Positions 29,315-39,408 are shown, counted from the stretch's first letter. The stretch: 64,000 nt of DNA from Rheinheimera salexigens (GCF_001752395.1 NZ_MKEK01000001.1:3265509-3329508); one strand, 5' to 3'. The notes: a model not told the origin generated them from the letters alone. Made by a program: numbers and translations.

Positions 29315-29646
29315 GCTCTATCTCCTAAAGCGGTTTCGGTTGTATGACACCTTTGCTAAACATGATTGTTTAACTCAGGTGTAAATTGTCTGCTCACTAT
29401 ATGGGGTGACGGAAGATAAAACCCAAGGCTTAAGTTTAAAAAATTGTTTAACCCAGTTTTTAACTGCTTTATCCTGTTCTGATAAATAAGCTAAAAACCT
29501 TGGATAAAGCCTGATAGACTGAAATCCGCTACTCGGACATTAAATAAATTGAAATTCGTTATATGAAATTCGATTATTTGAAATAGTTTTAGGCTATAGC
29601 AGGTCTATGCTGCTGACCCTCAAAGATGAATAGGAAGCTGTAAGCA
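29315..29646. other. Divergent groS-dsbD intergenic region
   Basis: 332 bp. The left third carries the groSL heat-shock promoter. GCTTTATCC (29466-29474) and GGATAAAGC (29502-29510) form a perfect 9-bp inverted repeat with a 27-nt loop. Four copies of TGAAAT with similar flanks stand at 29520, 29550, 29564 and 29579. I see no ORF or RNA gene. The dsbD promoter must lie here but I cannot place it with confidence. Confidence 0.6.
29397..29427 (-). promoter_or_regulatory. Sigma-32 heat-shock promoter of groSL
   Basis: On the minus strand the -35 is CTTGGGT (29421-29427) and the -10 is CCCCATATAG (29397-29406), 14 bp apart. The CCCCATAT element is almost the full sigma-32 consensus. Transcription would begin about 75 bp before groS. 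No CIRCE element is seen, fitting sigma-32 rather than HrcA control. Confidence 0.85.
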
Positions 29647-31413
29647 ATGTATAAGCTGTTTTTACTGCCGTTAATTCTCTGGTGCGGATTATTACAAGCC
29701 CAGAGTAATAGTTCTGTATTAGATAGTTTGCTGAATACTCAACCCACTTTTTTACCGGTTGAGCAAGCATTTGAATTTGATTTTAACCAGCAAGATGAGC
29801 AACTTATTGTCAGCTGGACCATTGCCGACGGTTATTACTTATACAAAGACAAAATAAAGCTAGGTGGCATTGCAGTAAGTTTTTCTCATCCTACTTACCC
29901 GGCCAGCATGCAGATTGAAGATGAATACTTTGGCATCACAGATGTCTACTTTCATCAATTAATTTTACGCATTCCATTAGCTGATATCAGTGAAGATGCG
30001 GTATTTAAAATTCAATATCAAGGTTGTGCTGAAGCCGGTTTATGCTATCCGCCGGTAACTAAAGAACTGCCTATTTCAACTGTTATAAACAAAGATAATG
30101 CTACTGCCAATGCAGGATTAGCGAGTGATTCTAAGCAAACGCCTATTTCTAGCCAAAATACTTTGGCTAACAAACTGAGTGATGGTGCTAGCTTAGCCAC
30201 CTTGTTTGGCTTTTTCTTACTTGGCTTAGGCTTAGCTTTTACCCCTTGCGTATTCCCAATGTACCCCATTTTAACCAGCATTATTGTCGGTCAAGGCAAG
30301 CAGTTATCTAATAAACGCGCCTTTAGTTTATCGTTCTCTTATGTCCAAGGTATGGCGATTACATATTCCGCCTTAGGCTTAGTCGTTGCCAGCTTAGGCG
30401 TTAAGTTTCAAGGCTATATGCAGCACCCTGCTGTTCTTATCGTTGCTAGCATCATCTTTGTCTTACTGGCCCTTTCCATGTTTGGCGTATTTAACCTCAC
30501 TTTACCGGCTAGCTGGCAAGAAAAAATTAGTAAGGTGAGTAACAAGCAACAAGGTGGCTCGTTAAAAGGTGCTTTTGTTATGGGCGCTTTATCCGGCCTT
30601 ATTGCCTCTCCTTGTACTACCGCCCCCCTATCTGCAGCCTTACTCTATGTGGCGCAAAGTGGCGATCTTTGGCTTGGTGCCATTACCTTGTATATCTTAA
30701 GTTTAGGTATGGGCTTGCCACTTTTATTGTTAGGCAGCTCGGGCGGAAAATGGTTACCTAAAGCAGGCCAGTGGATGAATGCGGTAAAAACAGGCTTTGG
30801 TTTTTTACTGCTAGCCGTGCCGTTGGTATTATTAGAGCGGATGTTACCCTTTAGCTATGTGCTGATTGCCGGAACGGTATTAATTCTGGCCTTTTTGATT
30901 TATTTATATCGGGTCATGTTTAACTTAACCAGTAGCAATGCCAAAGCGGTGTTATTGATACTAGGCCAAGGTTTACTTATTGCTAGCTTATGGTTAAACA
31001 TCCAATATTGGTGGCCAACAGCCGCACCAACAGCGAACGCAACCAGCCAATCAAGCACTGAGTTTATCACCGTTGCGACCTTAGAAGAGTTACAGCAGCA
31101 GCTACAGCAAGCTGATGGTCGCTACAGCATGGTCGATTTATATGCTGACTGGTGTATTGCCTGTAAAGAGTTTGAACACTTAACTTTTTCTAAACCTGTG
31201 GTGCAAGCCCAAATGGAAAAAATGCAGCTTATTAAAGTCGATGTCACCAAAATGAGCCGCAAAGATCAGGCGATATTAGATAAATTTAACGTTTTAGGCT
31301 TACCGACTATTTTGTTTTTTACCCCAAATGAACAAGAGCTTAGCCAAGCTCGGGTAACCGGCTTTATGGCTGCAGGCGAGTTCGCAAGCCACTTACAGCA
31401 AATACAAAACTAA
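29647..31413 (+). CDS. dsbD: Thiol:disulfide interchange protein DsbD
   Basis: 588 residues. It passes electrons from cytoplasmic thioredoxin to periplasmic DsbC and DsbG. After a signal peptide (ending LLQAQS) come the N-terminal immunoglobulin-like domain with Cys127 and Cys133 (CAEAGLCYPP), eight or so transmembrane helices with Cys201 (FTPCVFP) and Cys323 (SPCTTAP), and a C-terminal thioredoxin domain with ADWCIACKEFEH (Cys503 and Cys506). All six redox cysteines are present. It appears to be a single-gene unit. Confidence 0.97.
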   Translation: MYKLFLLPLILWCGLLQAQSNSSVLDSLLNTQPTFLPVEQAFEFDFNQQDEQLIVSWTIADGYYLYKDKIKLGGIAVSFSHPTYPASMQIEDEYFGITDVYFHQLILRIPLADISEDAVFKIQYQGCAEAGLCYPPVTKELPISTVINKDNATANAGLASDSKQTPISSQNTLANKLSDGASLATLFGFFLLGLGLAFTPCVFPMYPILTSIIVGQGKQLSNKRAFSLSFSYVQGMAITYSALGLVVASLGVKFQGYMQHPAVLIVASIIFVLLALSMFGVFNLTLPASWQEKISKVSNKQQGGSLKGAFVMGALSGLIASPCTTAPLSAALLYVAQSGDLWLGAITLYILSLGMGLPLLLLGSSGGKWLPKAGQWMNAVKTGFGFLLLAVPLVLLERMLPFSYVLIAGTVLILAFLIYLYRVMFNLTSSNAKAVLLILGQGLLIASLWLNIQYWWPTAAPTANATSQSSTEFITVATLEELQQQLQQADGRYSMVDLYADWCIACKEFEHLTFSKPVVQAQMEKMQLIKVDVTKMSRKDQAILDKFNVLGLPTILFFTPNEQELSQARVTGFMAAGEFASHLQQIQN

Positions 31414-31420
31414 ACTTTAG

Positions 31421-31444
31421 GCGGCGTTTCACCCTAAACGCCGC
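31421..31444 (+). terminator. Hairpin after dsbD, likely terminator
   Basis: GCGGCGTTT (31421-31429) pairs with AAACGCCGC (31436-31444) around a 6-nt loop, 8 bp past the dsbD stop. It is followed by TCTCTTCTTC, so the U run is imperfect. Confidence 0.6.
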
Positions 31445-31653
31445 TCTCTTCTTCAGCCATTCTGTCTGATAAGACCAGTATTTTGCTGCCATTTGTCACG
31501 ATTTCACTATAATAAGGCGCTATTGTTAAGCTAACTGTGCGGTTCGCGGTCACTTTTGATAACAGAAAAGCTAACTGAATTGACAACAGATGCAATTACA
31601 ACCAAGCTTTGGCAAAATAATGCCGAAAAATAATAAGCGGGAAAATCGCAGCT

Positions 31654-32121
31654 ATGTCAGCAAAATCGACGGCACCAAAATATAACGTGTTAGTTCTAAA
31701 TGGACCAAATTTAAATATGCTGGGTGTTCGTGAACCCGCAGTATATGGCAGTGCAACCTTAACAGAAATTATCAACGACCTGACGGAACGGGCGAACGTG
31801 CTAAGTGTCGAACTGACACATCTGCAGTCAAATGCAGAGCATGAATTAGTTACTGCTATTCAGCAAAGCTTAGGTCAACAGGATTTCATTCTGTTTAATC
31901 CTGGCGCTTTTACTCATACTAGCATTGCGCTTCGCGACGCTTTGCTTGCTGTTGCAGTACCTTTTATTGAGATTCATATATCAAACGTGCATGCCCGGGA
32001 AAGCTTTCGTCGGCATTCATATTTATCTGATATTGCTAAAGGTGTAATTTGCGGCCTCGGGGCCAAGGGTTATCACTATGCACTTGACGCAGCAGTATCA
32101 CTATTAAACACAACCAAATAG
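31654..32121 (+). CDS. aroQ: Type II 3-dehydroquinate dehydratase
   Basis: 155 residues. It performs the third step of the shikimate pathway, removing water from 3-dehydroquinate. [18 protein letters not shown], the [17 protein letters not shown] block and [20 protein letters not shown] carry the catalytic Tyr and His of the type II family. It is 24 bp before accB, the common aroQ-accB-accC order in gammaproteobacteria. The 240-bp upstream gap contains a TATAAT (31508-31513) that may be its -10, with no good -35 at 17 bp. Confidence 0.97.
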   Translation: MSAKSTAPKYNVLVLNGPNLNMLGVREPAVYGSATLTEIINDLTERANVLSVELTHLQSNAEHELVTAIQQSLGQQDFILFNPGAFTHTSIALRDALLAVAVPFIEIHISNVHARESFRRHSYLSDIAKGVICGLGAKGYHYALDAAVSLLNTTK

Positions 32122-32145
32122 TCATAACTAAATCAGGCATAAGAA

Positions 32146-32598
32146 ATGGATATTAGAAAGATAAAAAAACTAATCGAGCTACTAGAAGAATCTGGTATTA
32201 CTGAGCTTGAAATCACTGAAGGTGAAGAATCGGTACGTATTAGCCGTCATGGTCCAGCACAGCATGCTCCAATGCAATACAGTATGCCAATGCAACAACA
32301 ACAGCACCCGTTAGCGGTCGCGCCTCCAGTCGCAGCTGCGCCAGAAGCGCCAAAAGTGATTAGTGGCCATACTGTTAAATCACCTATGGTCGGTTCTTTC
32401 TATCGCGCCTCTTCTCCAACGGCCAAATCTTTCGTTGAAGTCGGCCAAACTGTTAATGTTGGCGATACCTTATGTATCGTAGAAGCCATGAAAATGATGA
32501 ACCAAATCCAATCTGATAAAGCCGGAGTGGTTAAAGAAATTTTACTTGAAAACGGTGAGCCGGTTGAATTTGATCAACCTCTCTTTGTCATCGGCTAA
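32146..32598 (+). CDS. accB: Biotin carboxyl carrier protein of acetyl-CoA carboxylase
   Basis: 150 residues. The N-terminal part ([23 protein letters not shown]...) is followed by a Met/Gln/Pro/Ala linker (about 40-70) and the biotinyl domain with EAMKMM, so Lys116 carries biotin. It shuttles carboxybiotin between AccC and AccAD in fatty acid synthesis. It lies between aroQ and accC, 16 bp before the accC ATG. Confidence 0.98.
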   Translation: MDIRKIKKLIELLEESGITELEITEGEESVRISRHGPAQHAPMQYSMPMQQQQHPLAVAPPVAAAPEAPKVISGHTVKSPMVGSFYRASSPTAKSFVEVGQTVNVGDTLCIVEAMKMMNQIQSDKAGVVKEILLENGEPVEFDQPLFVIG

Positions 32599-32614
32599 CG
32601 CAAAAGGCAGACTG

Positions 32615-33958
32615 ATGCTAGAAAAAGTACTGATTGCCAACCGTGGCGAAATTGCATTGCGTATATTACGCGCTTGCAAAGAGCTTGGCATAAAAACGGT
32701 AGCGGTACACTCAACAGTGGATCGCAACTTAAAGCACGTTTTACTGGCCGACGAAACCATTTGTATTGGTCCTGGACCGTCGCCATTAAGCTATTTAAAT
32801 ATTCCGGCATTAATTGCCGCAGCTGAAGTAACCAATGCGCAAGCTATTCACCCAGGTTATGGTTTTTTAGCTGAGCGGGCCGACTTTGCTCAGCAAGTTG
32901 AAGAAAGTGGCCTTATCTTTATCGGACCTACGGCGGAATCTATTCGCACTATGGGTGATAAAGTTGCTGCCATTGAAGCGATGAAAAAAGCCGGTGTACC
33001 TTGTGTACCGGGTTCAGACGGCGCGCTGGGTGACGATGCAGACACCAATAAAACTATTGCTAAGCGCATTGGTTATCCGGTTATCGTTAAAGCCTCTGGC
33101 GGCGGCGGTGGTCGTGGTATGCGTGTGGTGCGTAGCGAAGAAGAGTTAGTTACTTCAATCGAAATGACTAAAGCTGAAGCTAAAGCTGCTTTTGGTAACG
33201 ACATGGTCTATATGGAGAAGTTTTTAGAGAATCCTCGCCATGTTGAAATCCAAATCTTAGCCGATGGCCAAGGCAATGCTATTCATTTAGGTGAGCGTGA
33301 TTGCTCGATGCAACGTCGCCACCAAAAAGTGGTAGAAGAAGCTCCTGCACCAGGTATCACTGAAGAATTACGTAAATTTATTGGTGATCGTTGTGTTGCT
33401 GCTTGTAAAGTGATGAATTATCGCGGTGCGGGTACTTTTGAGTTTTTATTTGAAAACGGTGAGTTTTTCTTTATCGAGATGAACACCCGAATTCAGGTAG
33501 AACACACTATTACTGAAATGATCACCGGTATCGATTTAATCAAAGAGCAACTGCGTATCGCATCTGGTATGCCGCTGACGCTTAAGCAAGAAGATATTGT
33601 TATTCGTGGCCATGCCATTGAATGTCGTATCAATGCTGAAGATGCTAAAACCTTTATGCCATCACCCGGCACTATTACCCGCTTCCACCCGCCAGGTGGT
33701 AACGGTATTCGTTGGGATTCGCATATTTATTCAAATTATACTGTGCCGCCAAATTACGATTCCATGGTCGGTAAATTAATAACGTATGGCGAAAGTCGTG
33801 ATATCGCCTTAGCGCGGATGCGTAATGCGTTAGATGAGTTATTAATTGAAGGTATTAAAACCAACATTGATTTACATAAAATCATTATGAATGATAGCGG
33901 CTTCCGTCAGGGTGGCACTAACATTCACTACCTAGAGAAAAAACTTGGTATAGCCTAG
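32615..33958 (+). CDS. accC: Biotin carboxylase subunit of acetyl-CoA carboxylase
   Basis: 447 residues from ATG 32615 ([16 protein letters not shown]). An in-frame upstream start at 32546 lies inside accB and is rejected. The ATP-grasp enzyme has [15 protein letters not shown] (ATP loop), [35 protein letters not shown] and [15 protein letters not shown]. It carboxylates biotin on AccB. A good terminator follows, closing the aroQ-accBC operon. Confidence 0.98.
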   Translation: MLEKVLIANRGEIALRILRACKELGIKTVAVHSTVDRNLKHVLLADETICIGPGPSPLSYLNIPALIAAAEVTNAQAIHPGYGFLAERADFAQQVEESGLIFIGPTAESIRTMGDKVAAIEAMKKAGVPCVPGSDGALGDDADTNKTIAKRIGYPVIVKASGGGGGRGMRVVRSEEELVTSIEMTKAEAKAAFGNDMVYMEKFLENPRHVEIQILADGQGNAIHLGERDCSMQRRHQKVVEEAPAPGITEELRKFIGDRCVAACKVMNYRGAGTFEFLFENGEFFFIEMNTRIQVEHTITEMITGIDLIKEQLRIASGMPLTLKQEDIVIRGHAIECRINAEDAKTFMPSPGTITRFHPPGGNGIRWDSHIYSNYTVPPNYDSMVGKLITYGESRDIALARMRNALDELLIEGIKTNIDLHKIIMNDSGFRQGGTNIHYLEKKLGIA

Positions 33959-34000
33959 TGTTTTAATCACTTTGTTAAACTCTGAGTTTACTCACAGATT

Positions 34001-34024
34001 AAAGGCCGCAATAGCGGCCTTTTT
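34001..34024 (+). terminator. Terminator after accC
   Basis: AAAGGCCGC (34001-34009) pairs with GCGGCCTTT (34014-34022) with an AATA loop and then a short U run. It lies 42 bp past the accC stop and before prmA. Confidence 0.88.
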
Positions 34025-34063
34025 GTTATAATAGCCAAAATAAAATTAGCTACGAGACGAATT

Positions 34064-34948
34064 ATGCCTTGGATCCAACTGCGCGTTAACACCACTGAAC
34101 TAAAAGCCGAACAAGTTAGCGATATGCTAATGGGCTGGGGTGCTCAAGCCGTAAGCTTTTTAGACGCGCACGACACGCCCATATACGAGCCTATGCCGGG
34201 CGAAGTTATCTATTGGACCAACACCATAGTCGTGGGCTTATTTGACGCTGAACACCCAATGGCTGAGGTTATTAGCCAATTGCAAAATGTATCCTTTTTT
34301 AAACATGGCCTAGAATACAAACTTGAGCAATTAGAAGATAAAGACTGGGAACGCGAGTGGATGGATAATTTTCATCCGATTAAATTTGGCGAGCGGTTAT
34401 GGGTATGCCCTAGCTGGCGTGATATTCCAGATCCCACCGCCGTTAATGTGATGCTAGACCCTGGCCTTGCGTTTGGTACTGGTACCCACCCCACTACTGC
34501 CCTATGCATGCAATGGTTAGATCAAGTGATCCAACCTGATCAAACCGTGGTCGATTTTGGCTGTGGCTCAGGCATTCTAGGTATTGCAGCCCTTAAACTA
34601 GGTGCAAAACGGGTCGTGGGTATCGACATAGACCCGCAGGCTATAGAAGCCAGTGGCAAAAATGCTGAGCGCAATAATGTTGCAGGCCAAATTGAACTGT
34701 ACTTACCTAAAGATCAACCCAAGCTTGAAGCTGATGTCGTCGTTGCCAATATTTTAGCTGGCCCATTGGCAGATTTAAAAAATATTATTAGTGCTTACGT
34801 TAAGCCAGGTGGTTTATTAGCATTATCTGGGATCTTAACTAGCCAAGCCCACGTTGTTATGGCGGCCTATGCCGACGAATTTACCTTTGATCCAATAGTC
34901 GAGCAAGAAGAATGGGTTCGATTGACCGCGCGAAAAGTGGAACTATGA
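34064..34948 (+). CDS. prmA: Ribosomal protein L11 methyltransferase
   Basis: 294 residues. It trimethylates lysines and the N terminus of ribosomal protein uL11 using SAM. The N-terminal substrate domain starts [18 protein letters not shown]. The class I methyltransferase fold shows [16 protein letters not shown], then [20 protein letters not shown] (motif I) with IDIDPQAI, and [10 protein letters not shown] (motif IV). It is 45 bp before fpr. In some relatives prmA is followed by dusB and fis; that is not the case here. Confidence 0.96.
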   Translation: MPWIQLRVNTTELKAEQVSDMLMGWGAQAVSFLDAHDTPIYEPMPGEVIYWTNTIVVGLFDAEHPMAEVISQLQNVSFFKHGLEYKLEQLEDKDWEREWMDNFHPIKFGERLWVCPSWRDIPDPTAVNVMLDPGLAFGTGTHPTTALCMQWLDQVIQPDQTVVDFGCGSGILGIAALKLGAKRVVGIDIDPQAIEASGKNAERNNVAGQIELYLPKDQPKLEADVVVANILAGPLADLKNIISAYVKPGGLLALSGILTSQAHVVMAAYADEFTFDPIVEQEEWVRLTARKVEL

Positions 34949-34993
34949 TAGGCTAAGTGTTACTAGTAATTTGAGCAATTTGGAGGCGTTATT

Positions 34994-35734
34994 ATGGCAA
35001 AGTGGTTGGACGCTACGGTTACAGAGAATAAACACTGGCATGCTAACTTATTTAGTGTAAAGCTAAAAACAGCTGGCTTTGACTTTACCGCAGGCCAGTT
35101 TGTGCGTTTAGCAATAGAGACGGCCGATGGCCGTAAGCAACGTGCTTATTCGCTAGTGAATAGTCCGGGCGCTGAGGATCAAGAGTTTTTAATTAGTACT
35201 GTTGCCGATGGCTTATTATCGCCGCTTTTACAACAGTTAAAAATGGGTGACAAGCTGCAACTGAGTCAGCCAGCTTCAGGTTTTTTCACTTTAGATGAAG
35301 TGCCTGATGGCGATAATTTATGGTTAATTTCTAGTGGTACCGGCATTGGCCCCTATTTATCCATGCTAGGCACTACACAACTTTGGCAGCGCTTTGACCA
35401 TGTCATACTTGTGCACAGTGTGCGCACTAGCGCCGACTTAGTCTATCGCGACTTTATTGAGCAACAGCAATTGCAGTATCCAGGCAAGTTACACTATCAA
35501 GCCATAGTTACCCGTGAAGCGCATAGCGGCGCACTGAATAAACGCTTACCAGAACTGATTAGTAGCGGCGAATTACAACGCGCCTGTAACCAGAAGTTAG
35601 ACACCCAATCTCAAGTAATGATCTGTGGTAACCCCGCTATGATTACCGATACCCGCGCCCAACTTGAAAGCATGGGTTTAGTAAAAAACTTGCGCCGCAC
35701 CCCGGGTAATATTACCGTTGAGCAATATTGGTAA
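34994..35734 (+). CDS. fpr: Ferredoxin/flavodoxin-NADP(+) reductase
   Basis: 246 residues. The FAD site is KQRAYSLVNSPG (about 48-59) and the NADP site has SSGTGIGPYLSML. The protein ends RRTPGNITVEQYW, like E. coli Fpr, in which the C-terminal aromatic residue stacks on the flavin. It moves electrons between NADPH and ferredoxin or flavodoxin. GGAGG stands before the ATG. It is convergent with nhaP2, 7 bp apart, with no terminator between. Confidence 0.94.
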   Translation: MAKWLDATVTENKHWHANLFSVKLKTAGFDFTAGQFVRLAIETADGRKQRAYSLVNSPGAEDQEFLISTVADGLLSPLLQQLKMGDKLQLSQPASGFFTLDEVPDGDNLWLISSGTGIGPYLSMLGTTQLWQRFDHVILVHSVRTSADLVYRDFIEQQQLQYPGKLHYQAIVTREAHSGALNKRLPELISSGELQRACNQKLDTQSQVMICGNPAMITDTRAQLESMGLVKNLRRTPGNITVEQYW

Positions 35735-35741
35735 TGCTTTT

Positions 35742-37481
35742 CTAACCATCAGTGCTGTCGTCATCGTCATCGATTACTAGTACAACGCCTACGGTAATAA
35801 TGCGATGTCCGACCATTTCTCGCACAATTAATTGTATATCGCCAAACTCGACTACAGCATCAATCTCTGGTGCTGAGTTTAAGGCTTTTTTCAATACTTG
35901 TTCTAAACTATCGTCATCGTCAGCCGCAAGTTTAATACCATAGGCATGCTCTAAGTCAGCGACTTTGGTATTACCTTTAATCGTAAGCTCGCGCGCAGGT
36001 AATTCATTGCTTTCATCATCATCGATAGTTGCCGAAAATACACAGTCAACAAAGCTACGGGTGCCGGGCTTTAAAACTATAAATAAATGATCCTCGGCAC
36101 AGAGCAGCGTTGAGCCGCGTGGAGTGATAACGGATTCATTGCGAGTAATCATGGCAACCACGGTAGTATCGGGTAGCGCCATTTGTGATAAGCGACGCCC
36201 CACGGCTCTTGACGTAGCACCTAAAGTATATTCAACAATATCTGCATCTACTTTGCCTAAGGCGGTAATTTCTAACGTAGCTGCAGGCGTAGCGGGTGGT
36301 GGTACAGTTAATTTTAGCTTTCTTGCTACCCAAGGTAAGGTAGAGCCCTGCACGGTGGCGGAAATTAACACCACAAAAAATACCACATTAAAAATTAGCG
36401 CGGCTCCAGGCAACTCAAAAATCAACGGGAATATGGCTAAAATAATCGGTACTGATCCTCGCAAACCAACCCAAGACACTAAGGTGATTTCACGACGATT
36501 AAAACCAAATAACGCTAAGAAAGGGATTACCGCTAATGGTCTGGCGATAAAGGTTAATACCAAGGCAATAATTAAACCTTCAAACCACACGTCTAATAAT
36601 GATGATGGGTTAATCAGTAAACCTAATACCACAAACATGGTGATTTGGCTTAGCCAAGCTAAACCGTCATGAAATAAAAAGGTACTGCGTTGGAACACAA
36701 AGCGGCTATTACCTATTACAACACCGGTTATAAAGATGGCTAAAAAACCACTGCCGCCTATGTTTGCGGCAATACCAAATGCTAATAAACCAAAGGCTGC
36801 GACCATCACGGGATATAAACCTGAGGCGACCAGCTGAATTTTATTAATCATTTTTACCGATAACCAACCTACAGCAAGGCCGACCACTGCACCCAAACCC
36901 ATTTGGGATACAAACATCACTAATAAACCCGTGCCCGGTTTCATATCATGCATTAATATTTCTAACAAACCGATGGTCAAAAATATTGCCATGGGATCGT
37001 TAGATGCACTTTCTATTTCGAGAATTGATTTTAGTTTTTTATTTAAATTAATACCGGCATTACGTAATAACGCAAACACAGCGGCAGCATCAGTAGAGCC
37101 AACAATCGCTCCTAGCAACATACCTTGTAATAATGGAATATTAAGAATATATGCCGCGGCAACTCCGGTTACAGCAGCAGTAATTAATACGCCTAAAGTG
37201 GCTAATGTCGCCGCGGGTTTCCAAACTTTTTTTATCGCCCGTAACGGTGTTTGTAATCCGCCATCAAATAATATTATTGCTAACGCTAAGGTACCCAGTG
37301 CATGAGCCGCGCCTGCATTATCAAACACGATGCCGCCGGGGCCATCTTCACCGGCTAACATACCGACTAATAAAAATAGCACTAATACCGGTAAGCCTAA
37401 TCTAGCCGACAATTTACTCGACATGATGCCAAGCAGGATCAGCACTGCAGCCAACAATATAATATGGTCAATTACGAACAT
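35742..37481 (-). CDS. nhaP2: Potassium/proton antiporter, NhaP2/CvrA type
   Basis: 579 residues. The CPA1 membrane part of about 12 helices spans residues 5-385 and contains LAIILFDGGLQT, GAIVGSTDAAAVFALL, EIESASNDPMA and SWVGLRGSVPIILAIFP. It is followed by a TrkA-C domain (about 400-480) and a CorC/HlyC-like C-terminal domain ending in an Asp run. Close relatives exchange K+ for H+ and help growth at low osmolarity or alkaline load. The ion cannot be proved from sequence. It is monocistronic. Confidence 0.9.
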   Translation of the reverse strand: MFVIDHIILLAAVLILLGIMSSKLSARLGLPVLVLFLLVGMLAGEDGPGGIVFDNAGAAHALGTLALAIILFDGGLQTPLRAIKKVWKPAATLATLGVLITAAVTGVAAAYILNIPLLQGMLLGAIVGSTDAAAVFALLRNAGINLNKKLKSILEIESASNDPMAIFLTIGLLEILMHDMKPGTGLLVMFVSQMGLGAVVGLAVGWLSVKMINKIQLVASGLYPVMVAAFGLLAFGIAANIGGSGFLAIFITGVVIGNSRFVFQRSTFLFHDGLAWLSQITMFVVLGLLINPSSLLDVWFEGLIIALVLTFIARPLAVIPFLALFGFNRREITLVSWVGLRGSVPIILAIFPLIFELPGAALIFNVVFFVVLISATVQGSTLPWVARKLKLTVPPPATPAATLEITALGKVDADIVEYTLGATSRAVGRRLSQMALPDTTVVAMITRNESVITPRGSTLLCAEDHLFIVLKPGTRSFVDCVFSATIDDDESNELPARELTIKGNTKVADLEHAYGIKLAADDDDSLEQVLKKALNSAPEIDAVVEFGDIQLIVREMVGHRIITVGVVLVIDDDDDSTDG

Positions 37482-37639
37482 GCACGGTTCTCTTCCTTAG
37501 CTGAGATACAGCTAAGTTTAATTAAAGATAAGGGATAATATAGCAGCTATATGGGGGCTTACTGCATGAATTTCAAGTAAAACAGCTGTTGAGCTTTAGT
37601 TCTGAAGCTAAGCCCTTAAGTAAGGCATTAAGAATGCCC

Positions 37640-38443
37640 TTAAAATATCCCAGCTAACGAGCGTAATAAACCTTGATGCAAAGGTAACTCGGCTTCTTGC
37701 CACTGTAGATTGGCTTTATTGGCAAAACTAACCACCTTTATTTGATACTTGCGCATATCAGTATCACGTTGCCACAATTGCTCAAAGCTGCCACTGTCGC
37801 CTTGGTTGAGTTGATGCTGACTGGTTTCTTCGACTAACGCTATTGAATCGGGCCTTATTCGCTCAGCAATTTGAATGTCGGTTAACATGGTATAATATTT
37901 ATCTTTTACTAACTGATTACCCACATATTCAGCACCTGCAAAAGCCGCTAACACCACTAAACCTTTAACGATATCCTGACCATCCACATGGGTCGCAACC
38001 CCAGCATTAACGAACACAGCACCTTGTGCCGGATAGTTCGATCTGTAGTCATTTTTAACTATTGGTGCTCTATCTGGGTGTAATAAAGCATGCGTTTCTG
38101 CTTCGGTCATACCATATTCTTGCGCCAACACTTTTGCTGGTTTTTCTTTTAATACGGTACGCACATTCACTTGTAGCCAATATTGCGCCTGTAATGGCGA
38201 ATCAACCAGGTTATAGCCGCGATCAAACAAAAAGTTACGTAAATCATCAGCTAACGGTAACTGATATTCTGCAGTAGTGTTGCGGATATCCAGAAAAATG
38301 CTGCGTTGTTCCGGCTCAACCGGATCTAGATACACTGTCTCGCTCATGCGTGTCTGCACATCTAATTGCCGTTTAGCAACAGACGTATGTAACGCTGAAC
38401 AACTGGTTAACAGCAATAACGAACACAGCAGCCAAATTCGCAT
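37640..38443 (-). CDS. Divergent TraT-like lipoprotein (second copy of tandem pair)
   Basis: 267 residues. A lipoprotein signal (LLLLTSC) leads to SALHTSVAKRQLDVQTRMSE, LDPVEPEQRSIFLDIRNT and, near the end, DTDMRKYQIKVVSFANKANL, all shared with the neighbour. The middle differs: the Gly-rich hydrophobic part of TraT is replaced by a segment with EYGMTEAETHALLHPDRAP, NDYRSNYPAQGAVFVNAG and one hydrophobic stretch. Its ATG abuts the stop of the first copy. It looks like a duplicate that has diverged. Function unknown. Confidence 0.75.
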   Translation of the reverse strand: MRIWLLCSLLLLTSCSALHTSVAKRQLDVQTRMSETVYLDPVEPEQRSIFLDIRNTTAEYQLPLADDLRNFLFDRGYNLVDSPLQAQYWLQVNVRTVLKEKPAKVLAQEYGMTEAETHALLHPDRAPIVKNDYRSNYPAQGAVFVNAGVATHVDGQDIVKGLVVLAAFAGAEYVGNQLVKDKYYTMLTDIQIAERIRPDSIALVEETSQHQLNQGDSGSFEQLWQRDTDMRKYQIKVVSFANKANLQWQEAELPLHQGLLRSLAGIF

Positions 38444-39175
38444 TTAAAATAAACCTGCTACAGCACGAGTTAAGCCTTGGGTTAACATAGGCTCGGCCTC
38501 TGGCCACTTTAAGTTAGCTTGGTTAGCATAACTTACGACCCGAGTTTGGTACTTACGCATATCGGTATTACGTTTATAACTTGAGGTCGTGCTACCACTA
38601 TCGCCTTGTAATAATTGGTGCTGTGAACTTTCGCGTACGGTACCGTCAAAGCGCTCCATAATTTGAATATCGGTAATCACGCTATAATAAACATCTTCCA
38701 CTAATGCATCCACTACTGTGCCCACTAAAGCACCACCGACCACAGCGCCTACCGTTGCACCACCTGACGCACCACCAGTTGCACGATGCAGCGCAAAACC
38801 TGTTACCGCCCCACCGGCTACCCCATGGCCCATACGCATTGCTGTGTTAACGTCACGGCCATTGGTTCGACCGACTTGCAACACATTTGCTTGCAGCCAG
38901 TAATGAGCACGACTGGGACTATCAATGACCTGATAACCACGGTTAATTAAGCTTGCTATAACTTGCGGTTTTAAATCAAACTCTGGTTTATCTGAGGTAT
39001 TGCGAATATCAACAAAAATAGTCCGCAGTTCAGGATCAACTGGATCAAGAAAAATGGTTGAGCTCATTTTGGTTTGCACATCCAAATTGCGCTTCGCCAC
39101 TGAAGTATGTAAAGCACCACATGCGCTTAGCGTTATCACCAAACCTAGTACTAGCAGGCCTTTTAGCTTATTCAT
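38444..39175 (-). CDS. TraT-family outer-membrane lipoprotein (complement resistance/surface exclusion type)
   Basis: 243 residues. Lipobox ITLSAC leads to GALHTSVAKRNLDVQTKMSS, FLDPVDPELRTIFVDIRNTS and AHYWLQANVLQVG. A Gly/Ala zipper-like region (about 115-160) follows, then DALVEDVYYSVITDIQIMER and RNTDMRKYQTRVVSYANQANLKW. This is the layout of plasmid F TraT, the surface-exclusion and serum-resistance lipoprotein. Chromosomal copies occur in aquatic bacteria without transfer genes, and none are near here. It is the first gene of a two-gene unit. Confidence 0.85.
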   Translation of the reverse strand: MNKLKGLLVLGLVITLSACGALHTSVAKRNLDVQTKMSSTIFLDPVDPELRTIFVDIRNTSDKPEFDLKPQVIASLINRGYQVIDSPSRAHYWLQANVLQVGRTNGRDVNTAMRMGHGVAGGAVTGFALHRATGGASGGATVGAVVGGALVGTVVDALVEDVYYSVITDIQIMERFDGTVRESSQHQLLQGDSGSTTSSYKRNTDMRKYQTRVVSYANQANLKWPEAEPMLTQGLTRAVAGLF

Positions 39176-39380
39176 TGCACTACTCCATTTTTCTATTGCT
39201 ATAACCGTTAATTTAGTCAGCTGATCTGAACCATAACTGAATTATAGCTGAATTATAATTAGCCAAAATCAACTATCACTTAACTATAACTACACAGCTC
39301 AGCGAATAGCATCCCGCCTATTTTATTGGCTCTAGTTTAGCCTATAGCGCTGCTACGCAGCAAATGCTGCTCATTTTTAC

Positions 39381-39408
39381 TTTACTTTTCTCGCTTAACC
39401 GTTACAAT
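39381..39408 (+). promoter_or_regulatory. Candidate sigma-70 promoter of suhB
   Basis: -35 TTTACT (39381-39386) and -10 TACAAT (39403-39408) are 16 bp apart and would give a leader of about 60 nt before the suhB ATG at 39475. It lies in the 299-bp divergent gap between the TraT pair and suhB, which otherwise holds AT-rich sequence without an ORF I can support. Confidence 0.5.

Noticed and set aside
32546..32614. Upstream in-frame extension of accC overlapping accB
   Set aside because: The family start [12 protein letters not shown] is at 32615; the extension translates accB DNA in another frame.
37496..37516. Inverted repeat CTTAGCTG/CAGCTAAG just before nhaP2
   Set aside because: Short arms in an AT-rich gap with several similar AGCTAAG words; no regulator can be named and it is too short to call a terminator.
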